DNA from: Foliimonas ilicis
GTDB taxonomy: Bacteria > Pseudomonadota > Alphaproteobacteria > Rhizobiales > Rhizobiaceae
Direction: 5' to 3'
NCBI RefSeq assembly: GCF_039939195.1
Contig: NZ_JBDUUH010000001.1
Span: 868,001 to 932,000, forward strand
DNA: 64,000 nucleotides
Within the stretch, counting starts at the first letter, position 1. Every line of letters starts with the position of its first letter. A program made the position numbers and the translations under genes. Positions 38,081 through 47,657 of the stretch are shown here, one piece after another. The notes under the pieces are model-generated. The model ran no database searches, was not told the DNA's origin, and saw only the letters and a list, made by a program, of their open reading frames with translations.

Positions 38081-38425
38081 TCAGCCCGTCAGCAGCGGTC
38101 GCCGGACCTTGGCTGGACGGATCTTTTTCCAATCCATTCCCGCCAGAAGCGCCATCAGTTGCGAATGGTCGAGACGCACCCGCGCCGCCGATATGCCCGG
38201 CCAGCAGAAGCTGCTCTCTTCCAGGGTTTTTGAATAGAGGCAGACCCCGCTGCCGTCCCACCAGACAATGCGGACACGGTCCGCCCGTTTCGACCGGAAG
38301 ACGTAAAGCGCGCCATTGAACGGGTCGAGGCCGCCATCCCGCACCAACGCCATCAACGATGCGGCTCCCTTGCGGAAGTCGACCGGTTGGCAAGACACGT
38401 AAACCACAACGCCGGAAGCGATCAT
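38081..38425 (-). CDS. tnpB: IS66 accessory protein TnpB
   Basis: 114-aa IS66 Orf2 protein (YVSCQPVDFRKGAASLMALV, LYVFRSKRADRVRIVWWDGSG, LEESSFCWP). It overlaps tnpA by 4 nt, so the two are coupled. Required with TnpC for transposition in studied IS66 members. Confidence 0.95.
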   Translation of the reverse strand: MIASGVVVYVSCQPVDFRKGAASLMALVRDGGLDPFNGALYVFRSKRADRVRIVWWDGSGVCLYSKTLEESSFCWPGISAARVRLDHSQLMALLAGMDWKKIRPAKVRRPLLTG

Positions 38426-38844
38426 GCCTTGCGCACCGCGCCGATAATGCCCGCCAACTGATCCGGATCGATATCGCCGCGTACCCGGATGACGATATCG
38501 CCAACCACAATCTCCACCGTCGCGCCGCCGCTCACCTCAAAGCGCGTGAACTTCGCCGGCTCGCTTTCCATCATGGTTCGACCGCCCAATGGCACCGTCA
38601 ATGGCGCCATCGTCCCCATGGAAAGCGCCTTCCTGCGCCACGCATAAAGTTGCGACACGTCCAGTTCATAGGCGCGCGCAACCTCCGCAACCGTCCCTCC
38701 GGGCGAAAAAGCTTCCGCCACAAGCCGCGCTTTCTCGTCATCAGACCAATGCCGCGGCGAACGTCGCGACGGCGTTGCCGTCAAAACTTCGAATGTCCGG
38801 ACCTGATTCACCTTGTCGCTCATATGACTCTCCGCATGATTCAT
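38422..38844 (-). CDS. tnpA: IS66 accessory protein TnpA
   Basis: 140-aa helix-turn-helix protein of the IS66 Orf1 type (RHWSDDEKARLVAEAFSPGGTVAEVARAYELDVSQLYAWRRKA). Start may be 38844 or the ATG at 38823. Its end overlaps tnpB. Confidence 0.9.
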   Translation of the reverse strand: MNHAESHMSDKVNQVRTFEVLTATPSRRSPRHWSDDEKARLVAEAFSPGGTVAEVARAYELDVSQLYAWRRKALSMGTMAPLTVPLGGRTMMESEPAKFTRFEVSGGATVEIVVGDIVIRVRGDIDPDQLAGIIGAVRKA

Positions 38845-38908
38845 GCAGAAAATGAGCTTCCGCGAACAAACGCGCTACGTGGGATCGCCTACACGCTTAC
38901 AGTCGATT

Positions 38909-39389
38909 TGCGTCTTCAAAGGGTCAAAATAGCCTCGCGGCCCATTCAGCCGCGAGATCGCTGATCTCGAAGGTGTGGCTTGAGCCAGATATGGAGGGCT
39001 TCCCGGATCTGCGTAGTGACGGCATGGCTCAACGAGCCAGGATCGGGATGTGCGACAATGATGAGTGCGTGCATGTCTGTCATATGCCGCAGTGTCTGGC
39101 GAGATCACGGCGGCGCAGGCGAAGGACGAACTGGGCGAAATCATCCTCACGATCATCGCACGGTGCCCCCAAGCCTCCGCAAGCGCTCTCTAGAGCAAGT
39201 CCTCGACGAGGATCAGTCCTTCCAACGCTTGGCGGCATTCACATGTAAGGCCCCATTGCCGATCGCGGGGACAACCCCCGATCATCGGGAAGTCATCAAG
39301 TCGTTTCATACCCGCTTCGTTGAATAGGACGAACTGTCCAATTTCAGGGAATTTATAGCTGAATTACGCTCGGAGGAAGAAGGAGTATT
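38909..39389. other. Unassigned segment after IS66
   Basis: About 480 bp without a recognisable intact gene. Open plus-strand frames up to 39327 lack start signals. Joined to the segment left of IS66 it does not give me a known protein. Confidence 0.35.
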
Positions 39390-39857
39390 ATGATGACACG
39401 ACCGCCTCTTCCTCCCTTTTCTGAATCTACCGCAATTGAGAAAGTCCGCCTCGCTGAGGATGGATGGAACACGCGCGATCCACACAAAGTCTCGATGGCC
39501 TATACAGTAGATTGTGTTTGGCGCAATCGGGCAGAATTTCTAGCCGGCCGCGATGCAATCATAGAGTTTCTGACGAGGAAATGGGCGCGCGAACTCGACT
39601 ACCGTCTCATCAAGGAACTATGGTGCTTCCGAGATAATCGCATCGCGGTGAGGTTTGCTTACGAATGGCGAGATGACAGCGGTAGCTGGTTTAGGTCTTA
39701 CGGTAATGAGAATTGGGAATTCGACGAGAAGGGCCTGATGCGCCGCCGGATCGCGAGCATCAACGACAGCCCTATCCGCGAGTCTGAGCGTCAATTTCAT
39801 TGGCCGCTTGGTCGACGGCCCGATGCTCACCCTGGATTGAGTGAATTCTCATTTTAA
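39390..39857 (+). CDS. DUF1348 (NTF2-like fold) protein
   Basis: 155-aa protein of the nuclear-transport-factor-2-like DUF1348 family. Diagnostic features are STAIEKVRLAEDGWNTRDPHKV, VWRNRAEFLAGRDAIIEFLTRKWARELDYRLIKELW and the FRSYGNENWEFDEKGLMRRRIASIND end. The function is not known; cone-shaped NTF2 folds often bind small ligands. The start ATG has GAAGGAG upstream. It stands alone between mobile remnants. Confidence 0.9.
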   Translation: MMTRPPLPPFSESTAIEKVRLAEDGWNTRDPHKVSMAYTVDCVWRNRAEFLAGRDAIIEFLTRKWARELDYRLIKELWCFRDNRIAVRFAYEWRDDSGSWFRSYGNENWEFDEKGLMRRRIASINDSPIRESERQFHWPLGRRPDAHPGLSEFSF

Positions 39858-40186
39858 CATTGATTACCGGGTGAGGGGCGGATGTTGTGTAGCGTGAGCA
39901 GGATCGTCTAGATGATCCGGCACGGTGTGGTGTACAGCCCAGTGATACGTCGGGGTGGGACAAGGACCGGACAAGACGCCCACATCCGGTTCATGCACTG
40001 GGCGCTCTGTGCAGTTTGACTACATTTCCCTCGTGGTGCCGACAGCAAGCCCCCGTGTTGTCAGCGACACAAGCCCCGCGTCATTTTCACAATGGACGCG
40101 CCATGACAGACCCTACTCATTCTCTCTTCGTACTGATTCGCAGCACTCGGGGTCTTCTGGATTTAATCGATGAATTCCGAGCGCAG
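39858..40186. other. Intergenic, no gene supported
   Basis: A 48-codon plus-strand frame from 40104 (MTDPTHSLFVLIRSTRG) overlaps the end of the MocR-type gene and has no visible ribosome site. I do not call it. Confidence 0.4.
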
Positions 40187-41638
40187 TTAAATGGGTACGC
40201 TTTCCTTCAAAAGGCGAATGCACGAGTCCATCTCAGCTTCATTGATTGAAGCATAACCAAGTCGCAAGCATTCCGGCGGCTGCGTCGTATCGAGCATAAA
40301 ACTGACGCCTGGTAAAATGGATAAGCCAAGCCGAGCAGCATTTTTCGTCCATGTCTCTGCGCTTAGCCCCTGTCGTAAGGATACCCATAGGGCCAGCCCG
40401 CCCGCTGGCAAAGGAATCGAGAGTTGATCCCCCAACTGCCCGGTCAGGAGTGTCGCGAGGCGATTCCGCCGTTCATGATAGACGCGCCGGACCTTACGAG
40501 CATGACGACGGATGGTTCCATCGGCAATTAGTTCACCAAGAGCGTTCTCCAGGGCAATATTGCCCTGCCGGTCAATCGCTTCCCTGCGATCTGCCATTCG
40601 ACGAAGAATGGAAACAGGCGCCACGGCATATCCAAGGCGGATGCCCGGCGCGATCAATTTGCTCAGCGAACCGAGATAGACAATCTGGGTGTCGCCCGCT
40701 CTTGCCGCTAGGGGAAGCACCGGGCGGCCGTCAAAGCGATATTCATGATCATAATCGTCTTCGATGATGACCAGGTTGTGTCTGCGCGCGAGGTCGAGTA
40801 ACCGCAGCCGACGGCCTGCGCCCATAGTGACGGTCGTTGGATACTGGTGGTGCGGCGTGACATATATGGCCCGCAGGCGCTTGTCCTCGGCCGCAAGTCG
40901 CTCCAGCGCATCAAGGTCAATGCCTCCCTCATCGACGGCAATGCCCTTGACCTCCACGCCAGCGGCACGGAACGCTGACCATGCCAAAGGGTAGCCGGGC
41001 GACTCGACCGCGATCACGGCGCCAGGTCGAGCAATCGCGCTTGCTGCGAGAAACAAGGCCATCTGGCTACCTTGAGTGACCAATATCTCATTGGGCGTAG
41101 TTGTCAGGCCACGTTCATCCTTCAGATAAAAGGAGAGGGCGTCCCGCAAAAATGAGCTGCCTCTCGGATCACCATAACCACCGTCTGTATAGAAAGACGG
41201 TGCCAGGATCGCGCGACGAAAGGCCTGACCAAGCTCCACCGTTGGCGCGAGTCTCGCATCAGGCACTCCATCAGATAACCTGTGTCCCGCGGCTGGCGGG
41301 AAGAATATCTCTTCACCGGACGCTCCGAACGCACTTCTTACTCGTTCCCTGCCAAAATCGGGGAGGTCTCGTGCAACAAATGTGCCGCGCGATGGTGTGG
41401 TGGCGAGCCATCCCTGCATGATCAGTTCCTGATACGCAGCATCGACAGTGTTTCGGTTGAGAGCCAAAGCCTGGGCTAGCGCCCTCGTGCCGGGTAGTGC
41501 CTCGCCGGGCTTGAGGCGACCGCGTTCGATCTCAGCGATGATGGAGCGCGCCAGCGCCAGAAAAATCGGCTCACGGCCCTGAGGCGTGACTTCCAGCGCT
41601 AGCGAAACTCCCTTACCCACCGGCCTATCTCTTTCCAA
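40187..41638 (-). CDS. MocR-type regulator (GntR HTH plus aminotransferase domain)
   Basis: 483-aa PLP-binding transcription factor of the PdxR/MocR type. GntR helix (about 25-90: LKPGEALPGTRALAQALALNRNTVDAAYQELIMQGW...GTFVA), linker, then a fold-I domain with VTPHHQYPTTVTM, IIEDDYDHEYRFDG and the PLP lysine in YLGSLSKLIAPGIRLGY. The start is probably TTG 41638 or GTG 41620. It is divergent from the lactate-permease-family gene, which it may control; MocR proteins of this subtype often regulate vitamin B6 or amino-acid genes. It is distinct from the regulator at 30632. Confidence 0.92.
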   Translation of the reverse strand: MERDRPVGKGVSLALEVTPQGREPIFLALARSIIAEIERGRLKPGEALPGTRALAQALALNRNTVDAAYQELIMQGWLATTPSRGTFVARDLPDFGRERVRSAFGASGEEIFFPPAAGHRLSDGVPDARLAPTVELGQAFRRAILAPSFYTDGGYGDPRGSSFLRDALSFYLKDERGLTTTPNEILVTQGSQMALFLAASAIARPGAVIAVESPGYPLAWSAFRAAGVEVKGIAVDEGGIDLDALERLAAEDKRLRAIYVTPHHQYPTTVTMGAGRRLRLLDLARRHNLVIIEDDYDHEYRFDGRPVLPLAARAGDTQIVYLGSLSKLIAPGIRLGYAVAPVSILRRMADRREAIDRQGNIALENALGELIADGTIRRHARKVRRVYHERRNRLATLLTGQLGDQLSIPLPAGGLALWVSLRQGLSAETWTKNAARLGLSILPGVSFMLDTTQPPECLRLGYASINEAEMDSCIRLLKESVPI

Positions 41639-41665
41639 CTAATGTTCAAATTGAGATAAGCCGGG

Positions 41666-41896
41666 GTGCGGCTCATTGCCATTGGTAAAATTGTCCCACG
41701 TACCAACGGAGAAGCGCGCCGAATTGATCTGAATGGGAGGTCGACCTCTCAGAGCTTCGTCGCCGGCACGAAAATACGGCAGGGATCGGTGGACTATCTG
41801 ATTGCGTTTGCAGGTTGCTACGAAAGACGCCAGGAACTCGTTCAGTCGTTCGCCAGTCAGAGTCTGGACGTCATCGTCATACGTCAGCCACCATAA
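41666..41896 (+). CDS. Small hypothetical protein
   Basis: A 76-codon frame starting 27 nt from the divergent MocR gene. I do not recognise it, and it may be a remnant between the regulator and the transporter. No clear ribosome site. Confidence 0.25.
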   Translation: MRLIAIGKIVPRTNGEARRIDLNGRSTSQSFVAGTKIRQGSVDYLIAFAGCYERRQELVQSFASQSLDVIVIRQPP

Positions 41897-42071
41897 TACC
41901 GCCCACCGGCCAGCCTTGGCAGTTCTCGATGTTTAGGAACGCACGGTTTGCGGTCTGGTCACCTGAACATATCCGGCCCTTCCAATATAGCTGCGCTACA
42001 TCTCTTGTGACGCTTGGGCGTGGGCGCCGAAGGACACAAAGGCTCGCAGCGGCAGGGGCGTCGGTGGACAA

Positions 42072-43538
42072 GTGACGTATTTTCTGTGGTCCAGCCCGGC
42101 GCTGGCGGTAATTCTTTTGATCGCCAGCGGTCGTGTTGGCACAGTAATGGCCTCCATTTCAGGGGTCGTGATAGCGTTGGCTGTCGCTGTGACAACTGCC
42201 CCGGCAGGTTTTAACGCGTCCGACGCTATGACCGCCGCCGGGCGCGGTGCCTGGATAGGCTGGATTGTCGTGCCTTATATTCTGGGAGGCTTGCTTTTCT
42301 GGCAGATGGCGATGCGCACAGGAAACGCGCAAATGCCTGTCGAGAATGCCGCTCCGGGTGATGATCGAGCGAGACGACGCCTCCTGTTCACAGCGTGCTT
42401 CCTGATCGGACCGTTTGCTGAGTCGGCCACGGGCTTCGGAGTTGGCATCATCGGTACGTTTGTACTTGTGCGGCGGCTGGGATTGGCGCCCTCGTATCTT
42501 CTCAGCTTTTCCCTGCTCAGCCAGACGATGATACTTTGGGGAGGCATGGGCAGTGGCGCAATTGTCGGGGCCGCATTTGCAAGAACTGATGCCATCAGTC
42601 TGGCATTTCACGGCAGTTTCATCATGTTAGCCTTCAACCTTCTGTGGCTGCCACTCTACTGGCGTCTGGCCGAAAGAGCCGGGGTTCCGGCGAACTGGCC
42701 TGAGAGGTTGAGCGAAGCGGGCTGGCTCATCGGAAGCGTTCTACTGGTGTCGACATGTACGGCTCTGCTCGGCCCGGAGACAGCGATGCTTGCGGCTTAC
42801 GGTCCGGTGATCGTCGCAAGATATCTTGCAGACGAACGACCGGGAGTCGGTGAGCTGATTGCAGCCGCGCGACGAATGATGCCTTTCACCCTACTAATCA
42901 GCTGGCTCGTCATAACGCGAGTCGTCCCGTCCCTTCAGCAGGGTCTGCAAGCACTCGGACGTGTGGAACCATTCGCGGGTACGCCGTCATGGTCGCCATT
43001 CTTCCATGCTGGCACGTGGTTGGTCGTGGCAGCGTTTGGGACCGCAGTGCTCCGCGGCCACATCAGTGACATCGCCGAAGAAGCGAAGGCAGCTTGGAAG
43101 ACGGGCAGGCTTGCTGTACTGTCAATCATCATCTTTTCCATCATGGCTGAGATAATCTCAAGTTCGGGGATCGCGGGTGGATTGGCCTCTGGCCTATACG
43201 ACGTGTTCGGGCGATGGGCGGTCGTGCTGACCCCTCAGATATCAGCCATTTTTGGAGCGCTCGCTAACAGTGGGAATGCCGCGAATGGGTTATTCATGGG
43301 GTCTCAGGTCAACCTCGCAGAGTCTGCCGGGCTGAATATCGCCGCTGTTATCGCGCTTCAGCACGTAGCCGCCCTTTCGCTAAACATGATCTCGCCGGTT
43401 CGGATGTCTATCGTGTGCGGCCTTGCTGGCACACCGGGCAAGGAAAGGGAGGCCTACCGCGTCATGGCCCCGTTTGCGTGTGTTATGATTCTGATTTTGC
43501 TTGCGATATCGTTCGCAATTGCGTTGAACGTGATTTGA
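42072..43538 (+). CDS. L-lactate permease (LctP)-family transporter
   Basis: 488-aa polytopic membrane protein with about 12 hydrophobic segments. The LctP signature GPFAESATGFGVGIIGT is clear, as are FGALANSGNAANGLFMGSQ and LNMISPVRMSIVCGLAGTPGKE. The family takes up lactate, glycolate or related 2-hydroxyacids with protons; the substrate here is unknown. Start is GTG 42072. A cytoplasmic or periplasmic loop differs from E. coli LldP and the protein is shorter (488 versus about 550). It is divergent from the MocR-type regulator. Confidence 0.9.
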   Translation: MTYFLWSSPALAVILLIASGRVGTVMASISGVVIALAVAVTTAPAGFNASDAMTAAGRGAWIGWIVVPYILGGLLFWQMAMRTGNAQMPVENAAPGDDRARRRLLFTACFLIGPFAESATGFGVGIIGTFVLVRRLGLAPSYLLSFSLLSQTMILWGGMGSGAIVGAAFARTDAISLAFHGSFIMLAFNLLWLPLYWRLAERAGVPANWPERLSEAGWLIGSVLLVSTCTALLGPETAMLAAYGPVIVARYLADERPGVGELIAAARRMMPFTLLISWLVITRVVPSLQQGLQALGRVEPFAGTPSWSPFFHAGTWLVVAAFGTAVLRGHISDIAEEAKAAWKTGRLAVLSIIIFSIMAEIISSSGIAGGLASGLYDVFGRWAVVLTPQISAIFGALANSGNAANGLFMGSQVNLAESAGLNIAAVIALQHVAALSLNMISPVRMSIVCGLAGTPGKEREAYRVMAPFACVMILILLAISFAIALNVI

Positions 43539-43829
43539 TGCCTTGACGGCAAGTCGATGCGAGAAGCGCATTGGCCGGGAGTCGACCAAGCTAAATCATC
43601 GGCCGCGGTATTCTTGTCAATAGCGGTGCTAGGACGAAGAAGGTTTTGCGCCGATCGGCTGCTCATTAGCAATCGATGCGCACACTGATCATTCATACCG
43701 GCGGAGTTCTTCTAAAAATGGGCCGTCCGCGCTGCCGGCCCACACAGGGCTCTAAAACCGGCTCTCCCGGGCTATATCATCAAAGCCTACTGACGACCGA
43801 ACATTGTTGCGAACGGTTTTGAGAGCGCC
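43539..43829. other. Intergenic, nothing recognised
   Basis: About 290 bp between the transporter and the amidotransferase gene. No gene or clear hairpin terminator is seen. Confidence 0.4.
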
Positions 43830-44534
43830 ATGCTGAGGACAGCAATTGCCATCCGCCACGTCCAATTTGAGCATCTTGGTACATTTGAGGCGGTGCTCGC
43901 AGGAGCTGGTTACAAGCTGCACTATCACGATGCAGGCGTATTCGATTTTTCCATGCTTGATCCGCTGGAACCTGATCTCCTGATGGTCCTGGGTGGACCA
44001 GTCGGCGCCTATGAGGTCGACGCCTATCCTTTCCTCCTCGAGGAACGTGCTGTGATCCGACGTCGACTTGAAAGTGATCGACCGACAATGGGTATCTGCC
44101 TTGGGGCTCAGCAGATGGCCGCCGCGATGAATGCCCCGGTGGTGCATATGGGGGCAAAAGAGATTGGCTTTGCCCCGGTCATTCTCAGCGAACATGGGCG
44201 GGCAAGTTGTCTACGACACCTTGAACATGTGCCTGTTCTCCACTGGCATGGTGATGCTTTTGACATCCCGAAAGGAGCGGTGAACTTAGCTGCGACAGAG
44301 GCTTGTGCCACGCAGGCCTTCTCAGTTGGCGACAACATACTCGCCGTTCAGTTCCATCCGGAGGCCGACGCGTGCACAGGCCTGGAACAGTGGCTAGTAG
44401 GCCATGCCTGCGAACTGTCGGTCGCGGGCGTGGATCCCCGTACAATCCGTAACGATGCGAGGCGACACGGTGCTGCTCTGCGTGAGGCCGCCCGCCGCAT
44501 GTTCACGGATTGGCTTGCGGGAATCACGATATGA
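43830..44534 (+). CDS. Class I glutamine amidotransferase-like protein
   Basis: 234-aa protein with a GATase-1 fold. The nucleophile Cys is in MGICLGAQQMA (about residue 90) and the His-Glu pair in QFHPEAD (about 172). The N-terminal VLGGPVGAYE and central LHWHGDAFDIP resemble stand-alone GMP-synthase-like amidotransferases such as those acting in gamma-glutamyl or peptide hydrolysis. Without a synthetase partner nearby the substrate is open. Confidence 0.87.
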   Translation: MLRTAIAIRHVQFEHLGTFEAVLAGAGYKLHYHDAGVFDFSMLDPLEPDLLMVLGGPVGAYEVDAYPFLLEERAVIRRRLESDRPTMGICLGAQQMAAAMNAPVVHMGAKEIGFAPVILSEHGRASCLRHLEHVPVLHWHGDAFDIPKGAVNLAATEACATQAFSVGDNILAVQFHPEADACTGLEQWLVGHACELSVAGVDPRTIRNDARRHGAALREAARRMFTDWLAGITI

Positions 44535-44737
44535 ATACCCAAGCTTATCATCACAAGACACAGTTAGATCGTATCCCGACATGTCGGGCCGCAGCCGTCA
44601 GCCTGATGTAGTTCGGAAGGCGTGCTAAACGTCGCGGTGCAGACTGCACTGCTTCCAACCATTTGTGCCGTTTCCATTGCTCGTCACGTCTTATAAGGGT
44701 GAGCATGAGTTGCTCAGGGGCTAGAAGCGCGGTGAAT

Positions 44738-45761
44738 ATGGCTGGGCAAAAGAGCTGGCTCGGTTTGTCTGAACAGCTTTGGGGCTTGTCGATCAGTTGG
44801 AGGCGTTTTCACGGGCGGTTGATTTCGATCTGTTCCGGCAGGAGCTTGAGACGGCGCTTTCCTACAGCGATGGCTCACGTGACGGCCGCCCGCCGATCGA
44901 CCCCGTGAGGATGGCGAAGGTTGGTTCGATCGGTCCGCTGTTCGAGCGCTTTGATACGATGCTGCGTGACAGCGGCTATATCCCTGTGTCCGGTCAGATC
45001 GTCGCAGCCTCGCTAGTTGCCGCTCCGCGTCAGCGCAATACGAAAGAGGAGAAAGCCGGCATCAAGGCCGGCAAGATACCGGAGGCCTAGAGGAGCAAGC
45101 CCACGAAGTTGCGCCACACAGACCGCGATGCGCGCTGGACTGTGAGGTTCACCAAGGCAAAGCCGCAGGAGGACGGCACGCTGCCGGTCGTTGATCTCGC
45201 CATCCCGACCTTCGGATACAAGAACCATACCTTAATTGATCGACGCTTCCGGCTGATCCGGCGTGGGAAATCCACGGATGCGAGCGCATATGACGGGGCC
45301 AGGTTGCGCGAGGGTTTGCTGGATCGCAGCAATACCGGCTCCTCCGTCTAGGCGGATACCGCATATCGCTCAGCCGCGAACGAGACCCTCATAGACGAGC
45401 ACGTCTCGAAGGTGCATCACAAGAAGCCCGCTCCGGGGGATGTCGGCGCCAACCCGCCGAGTGAATGCCGGTAAGTCAGTGATACGTACGCGCGCCGAGA
45501 AACGTTGTCGCAGAACGGAAATTCCGAAACCTAAAAAGCACATGACGTTCTCACGGTGGAAATCGGGAAGTGAAAGCGAAACTCACGCTGTCGATCGCAG
45601 GTCTATCTGACCAGCACGCTCACTGCCGAAGTCAACAGCCGTAAACAGAGCTGGATCGACGAACCTGCTCCCCTGGAAATCCCGCCAAAGAGCAGCGCAT
45701 AACTGCGCAAACTCCAAGCCAAACTATATCAGCCGTTAAAACGCGGTTATTAGAACAGTCC
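44738..45761 (+). pseudogene. IS5-type transposase remnant, copy 1
   Basis: Starts like an IS5-family transposase (MAGQKSWLGLSEQL, frameshift, then GLVDQLEAFSRAVDFDLFRQEL...SYSDGSRDGRPPIDPV) and then jumps by an internal deletion to GSIGPLFERFDTMLRDSGYIPVSGQIVAASLVAAPRQRNTKEEK. Two in-frame TAG codons replace tryptophan (45088-45090 and 45349-45351). The last ~400 bp are badly degenerate. From 44905 onward it is nearly identical, in inverse orientation, to 57273-58137. Confidence 0.85.
44905..45761 (+). repeat. Inverted repeat, left copy (~857 bp)
   Basis: Near-perfect inverse complement of 57273-58137; differences noticed are an 8-bp deletion near 44924 and single substitutions (for example in FDTMLRD upstream GAGCGC/GAGCAC). 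It ends at TAGAACAGTCC, which matches GGACTGTTCTA at the start of the other copy. The pair encloses the IS630 element and the uronate operon. Confidence 0.9.
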
Positions 45762-45801
45762 GCTTAAGTCGAAGACAATCGACTTGTCGGGGTGCATATT
45801 A

Positions 45802-46848
45802 GAGCGTTTCCCTCTCTGGATGAATCGGATGGGCTTTGCAAATCAACTCGTTTCTGATTCAAACTATCTGCCGATGGAGGTCGGCAGATATGTCAAAGGC
45901 TCTTTCTGTTGATCTTCGCACCCGAGTTCTTGCTGCCGTTTCGGCTGGTGCATCGCATCGAGAAGCTGCGGAACGGTTTGGCGTTGGTGTGGCGAGCGTC
46001 AGCCGTTGGCGGAACTTGCAAATTAAAAAGGGGAATATTTATCCCGGCCCCCTTGGTGGAGACCGTCATTCCCACAAGACAGAAGCCCACGCTGATCTGA
46101 TTATGATGTGGCTCAGTGAGCATCGGGACGGCACCTTGTTCGAGTTGCGTGATGCTCTGTCTGTACAAGGTATTGTTATCAGTAAGTCAGCGTTACACCG
46201 TTTTCTTGTCCGGCATGGCCAGACGCGCAAAAAAAGACTGGCCATGCAGTAGAGCAAAGCCGACCTGATCTTTTGGAAATGCGCCAGTCCTGGTTCGACA
46301 ACCAACTCGATCTCGATCCTACACGGCTGGTCTTTATCGACGAAACATGGACTGCAACCAATATGGCACGTACGCATGGACGCTGTCTCAGGGGCGAGCG
46401 GCTGCGAATGGGCTTCCCCCACGGTCATCGCAAGACAACGACGCTTGTTGCAGGACTGCGAAACACAGGGATGGTCGCGCCTCTTGTCATTGATGGACCT
46501 ATCAATGGTGAATGGTTCGAAGCGTATGTGGGGCAAGTTCTCGCTCCGACGTTGAAGCCGGGCGATATTGTCATCCTCGATAATCTTTCAAGTCACAAAC
46601 GACTGGCGGCACGCGAGATAATCGAAGCGTCGGGCGCGAGGCTGATGTTTCTGCCGCCCTACAGCCCGGACTTCAACCCTATAGAAAAGGCTTTCTCCAA
46701 ATTGAAAGCCCTTTTGCGAAAGGCCGCAGAGCGAACCGTCAGCGGCCTATGGGACAGGATTGGCACAATCGTCGAACTCATGATCCGCAGGAGGCTCAAA
46801 ACTACTTCGCATCCTGCGGATACGATCCATTATGAAAGGGAAACGCTC
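45802..46848 (+). mobile_element. IS630-family insertion sequence (second type)
   Basis: 1047 bp with terminal inverted repeats GAGCGTTTCCCT / AGGGAAACGCTC, flanked on both sides by TA (45800-45801 and 46849-46850), the IS630 target duplication. Different from the IS630 at 18036. It lies 40 bp inside the left inverted-repeat copy. Confidence 0.92.
45890..46252 (+). CDS. IS630 transposase OrfA
   Basis: About 120 aa from ATG 45890 (MSKALSVDLRTRVLAAVSAGASHREAAERFGV), an HTH domain. It ends shortly after the CGCAAAAAAAGAC run at about 46226, the probable programmed frameshift site leading into OrfB. Confidence 0.88.
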   Translation: MSKALSVDLRTRVLAAVSAGASHREAAERFGVGVASVSRWRNLQIKKGNIYPGPLGGDRHSHKTEAHADLIMMWLSEHRDGTLFELRDALSVQGIVISKSALHRFLVRHGQTRKKRLAMQ

Positions 46849-46851
46849 TAA
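46273..46851 (+). CDS. IS630 transposase OrfB (DDE domain)
   Basis: 192-aa catalytic part: LVFIDETWTATNM (first Asp), DIVILDNLSSHK (second Asp) and LPPYSPDFNPIEKAFSKLK (Glu). The stop TAA uses the duplicated TA at the element edge. OrfA and OrfB are probably expressed as a fusion by frameshifting. Confidence 0.9.
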   Translation: MEMRQSWFDNQLDLDPTRLVFIDETWTATNMARTHGRCLRGERLRMGFPHGHRKTTTLVAGLRNTGMVAPLVIDGPINGEWFEAYVGQVLAPTLKPGDIVILDNLSSHKRLAAREIIEASGARLMFLPPYSPDFNPIEKAFSKLKALLRKAAERTVSGLWDRIGTIVELMIRRRLKTTSHPADTIHYERETL

Positions 46852-46942
46852 ACAGCTTGTGATCGCCGTACGAAGCCACGATGTTTAAGACCGCAGGGCA
46901 TGGCTGTTCAGGCACAAAGGACGCACCTGCGCGATACTCAGC

Positions 46943-47641
46943 CTACCTCTTGTAATAATAATTGTATCGATAGAGGCTGTTCATGAGGTGAAAGCGCATC
47001 GCATCACGGCTCTCGACAAGATTACGGTCCCGTATTCCATCAAAGATGCTTTTGTGCTCTTTGTGAATTCCTCCGATATACTCGTGATCGAAGTGCACGC
47101 CATGTTTTTCTTGTAGCATTATTCTGGGAATAAGATGGGGCCCTAAGAAATCAAGAAACCGTCCGAAGTAGGAGTTGTTTGTGGCCTGTGCGATTGCACG
47201 GTGGAACTCAAAGTCCAGTTGAGGGCTCTCGTTTGCGATTGGATCGAGTGCCATGGCGTTCAGGCACCTCTCGATCGCATCCAGCTGTTCGGTCGTGCGT
47301 CTCTCGGCTGCTCGTCCCGCCGCTTCAACCTCGACGCCAATACGCAGTTCAATGATCTCGAGAGCTTCACTTAGGCGTTCTGGTGCGGGCGCGAAGAATT
47401 GCAGCGCCTTGCCGCGTCCGGTTGAGGCGACGAAGGTTCCGATGCCAGGCCTCGCCTCCAAAATGCCATCCGAGCGCAGGACCGCAACGGCCTCCCGCAC
47501 GACCGTTCGACTGACCTCAAACTCGGCCTCCAGCTCCTTTTCCGATGGTATCCGGCTGCCGATCACATAAACAGCGTCACGGATCCGCCGTGTGAGTTCT
47601 TGCGCTATTTGGTCGGATAATGACTGTCGGTTCTTTCCCAC
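46943..47641 (-). CDS. GntR/FadR-family regulator
   Basis: 232-aa regulator: N-terminal winged helix (about 8-75: SRIPSEKELEAEFEVSRTVVREAVAVLRSDGILEARPGIGTFV) and a C-terminal FCD helical effector domain with the metal-binding pattern (DFEFHRAIAQATNN and IHKEHKSIFDGIRDRN...MRFHL). Start GTG 47641 has GGGAG upstream. It is divergent from the eleven-gene catabolic operon and is its likely repressor; FadR-type proteins of sugar-acid operons usually respond to pathway acids. An inverted repeat sits 17 nt upstream. Confidence 0.93.
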   Translation of the reverse strand: MGKNRQSLSDQIAQELTRRIRDAVYVIGSRIPSEKELEAEFEVSRTVVREAVAVLRSDGILEARPGIGTFVASTGRGKALQFFAPAPERLSEALEIIELRIGVEVEAAGRAAERRTTEQLDAIERCLNAMALDPIANESPQLDFEFHRAIAQATNNSYFGRFLDFLGPHLIPRIMLQEKHGVHFDHEYIGGIHKEHKSIFDGIRDRNLVESRDAMRFHLMNSLYRYNYYYKR

Positions 47642-47657
47642 CGCAACGTCTCCCTCT

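Larger units (their letters stand above)
36357..38900 (-). mobile_element. IS66-family insertion sequence with 8-bp target duplication
   Basis: 2544 bp. Ends GTAAGTGGTCAGCCGATGG (left) and, inverted, GTAAGCGTGTAGGCGATCC (right) are IS66-type terminal repeats. The flanks 36349-36356 and 38901-38908 are both AGTCGATT, a perfect 8-bp duplication as IS66 makes. It contains tnpA, tnpB and tnpC in order on the minus strand, and looks complete and fairly recent. Confidence 0.95.

Noticed and set aside
37265..38233. 322-codon plus-strand frame across IS66 tnpC/tnpB
   Set aside because: Antisense to intact IS66 genes, and its composition is that of a reverse reading of TnpC.
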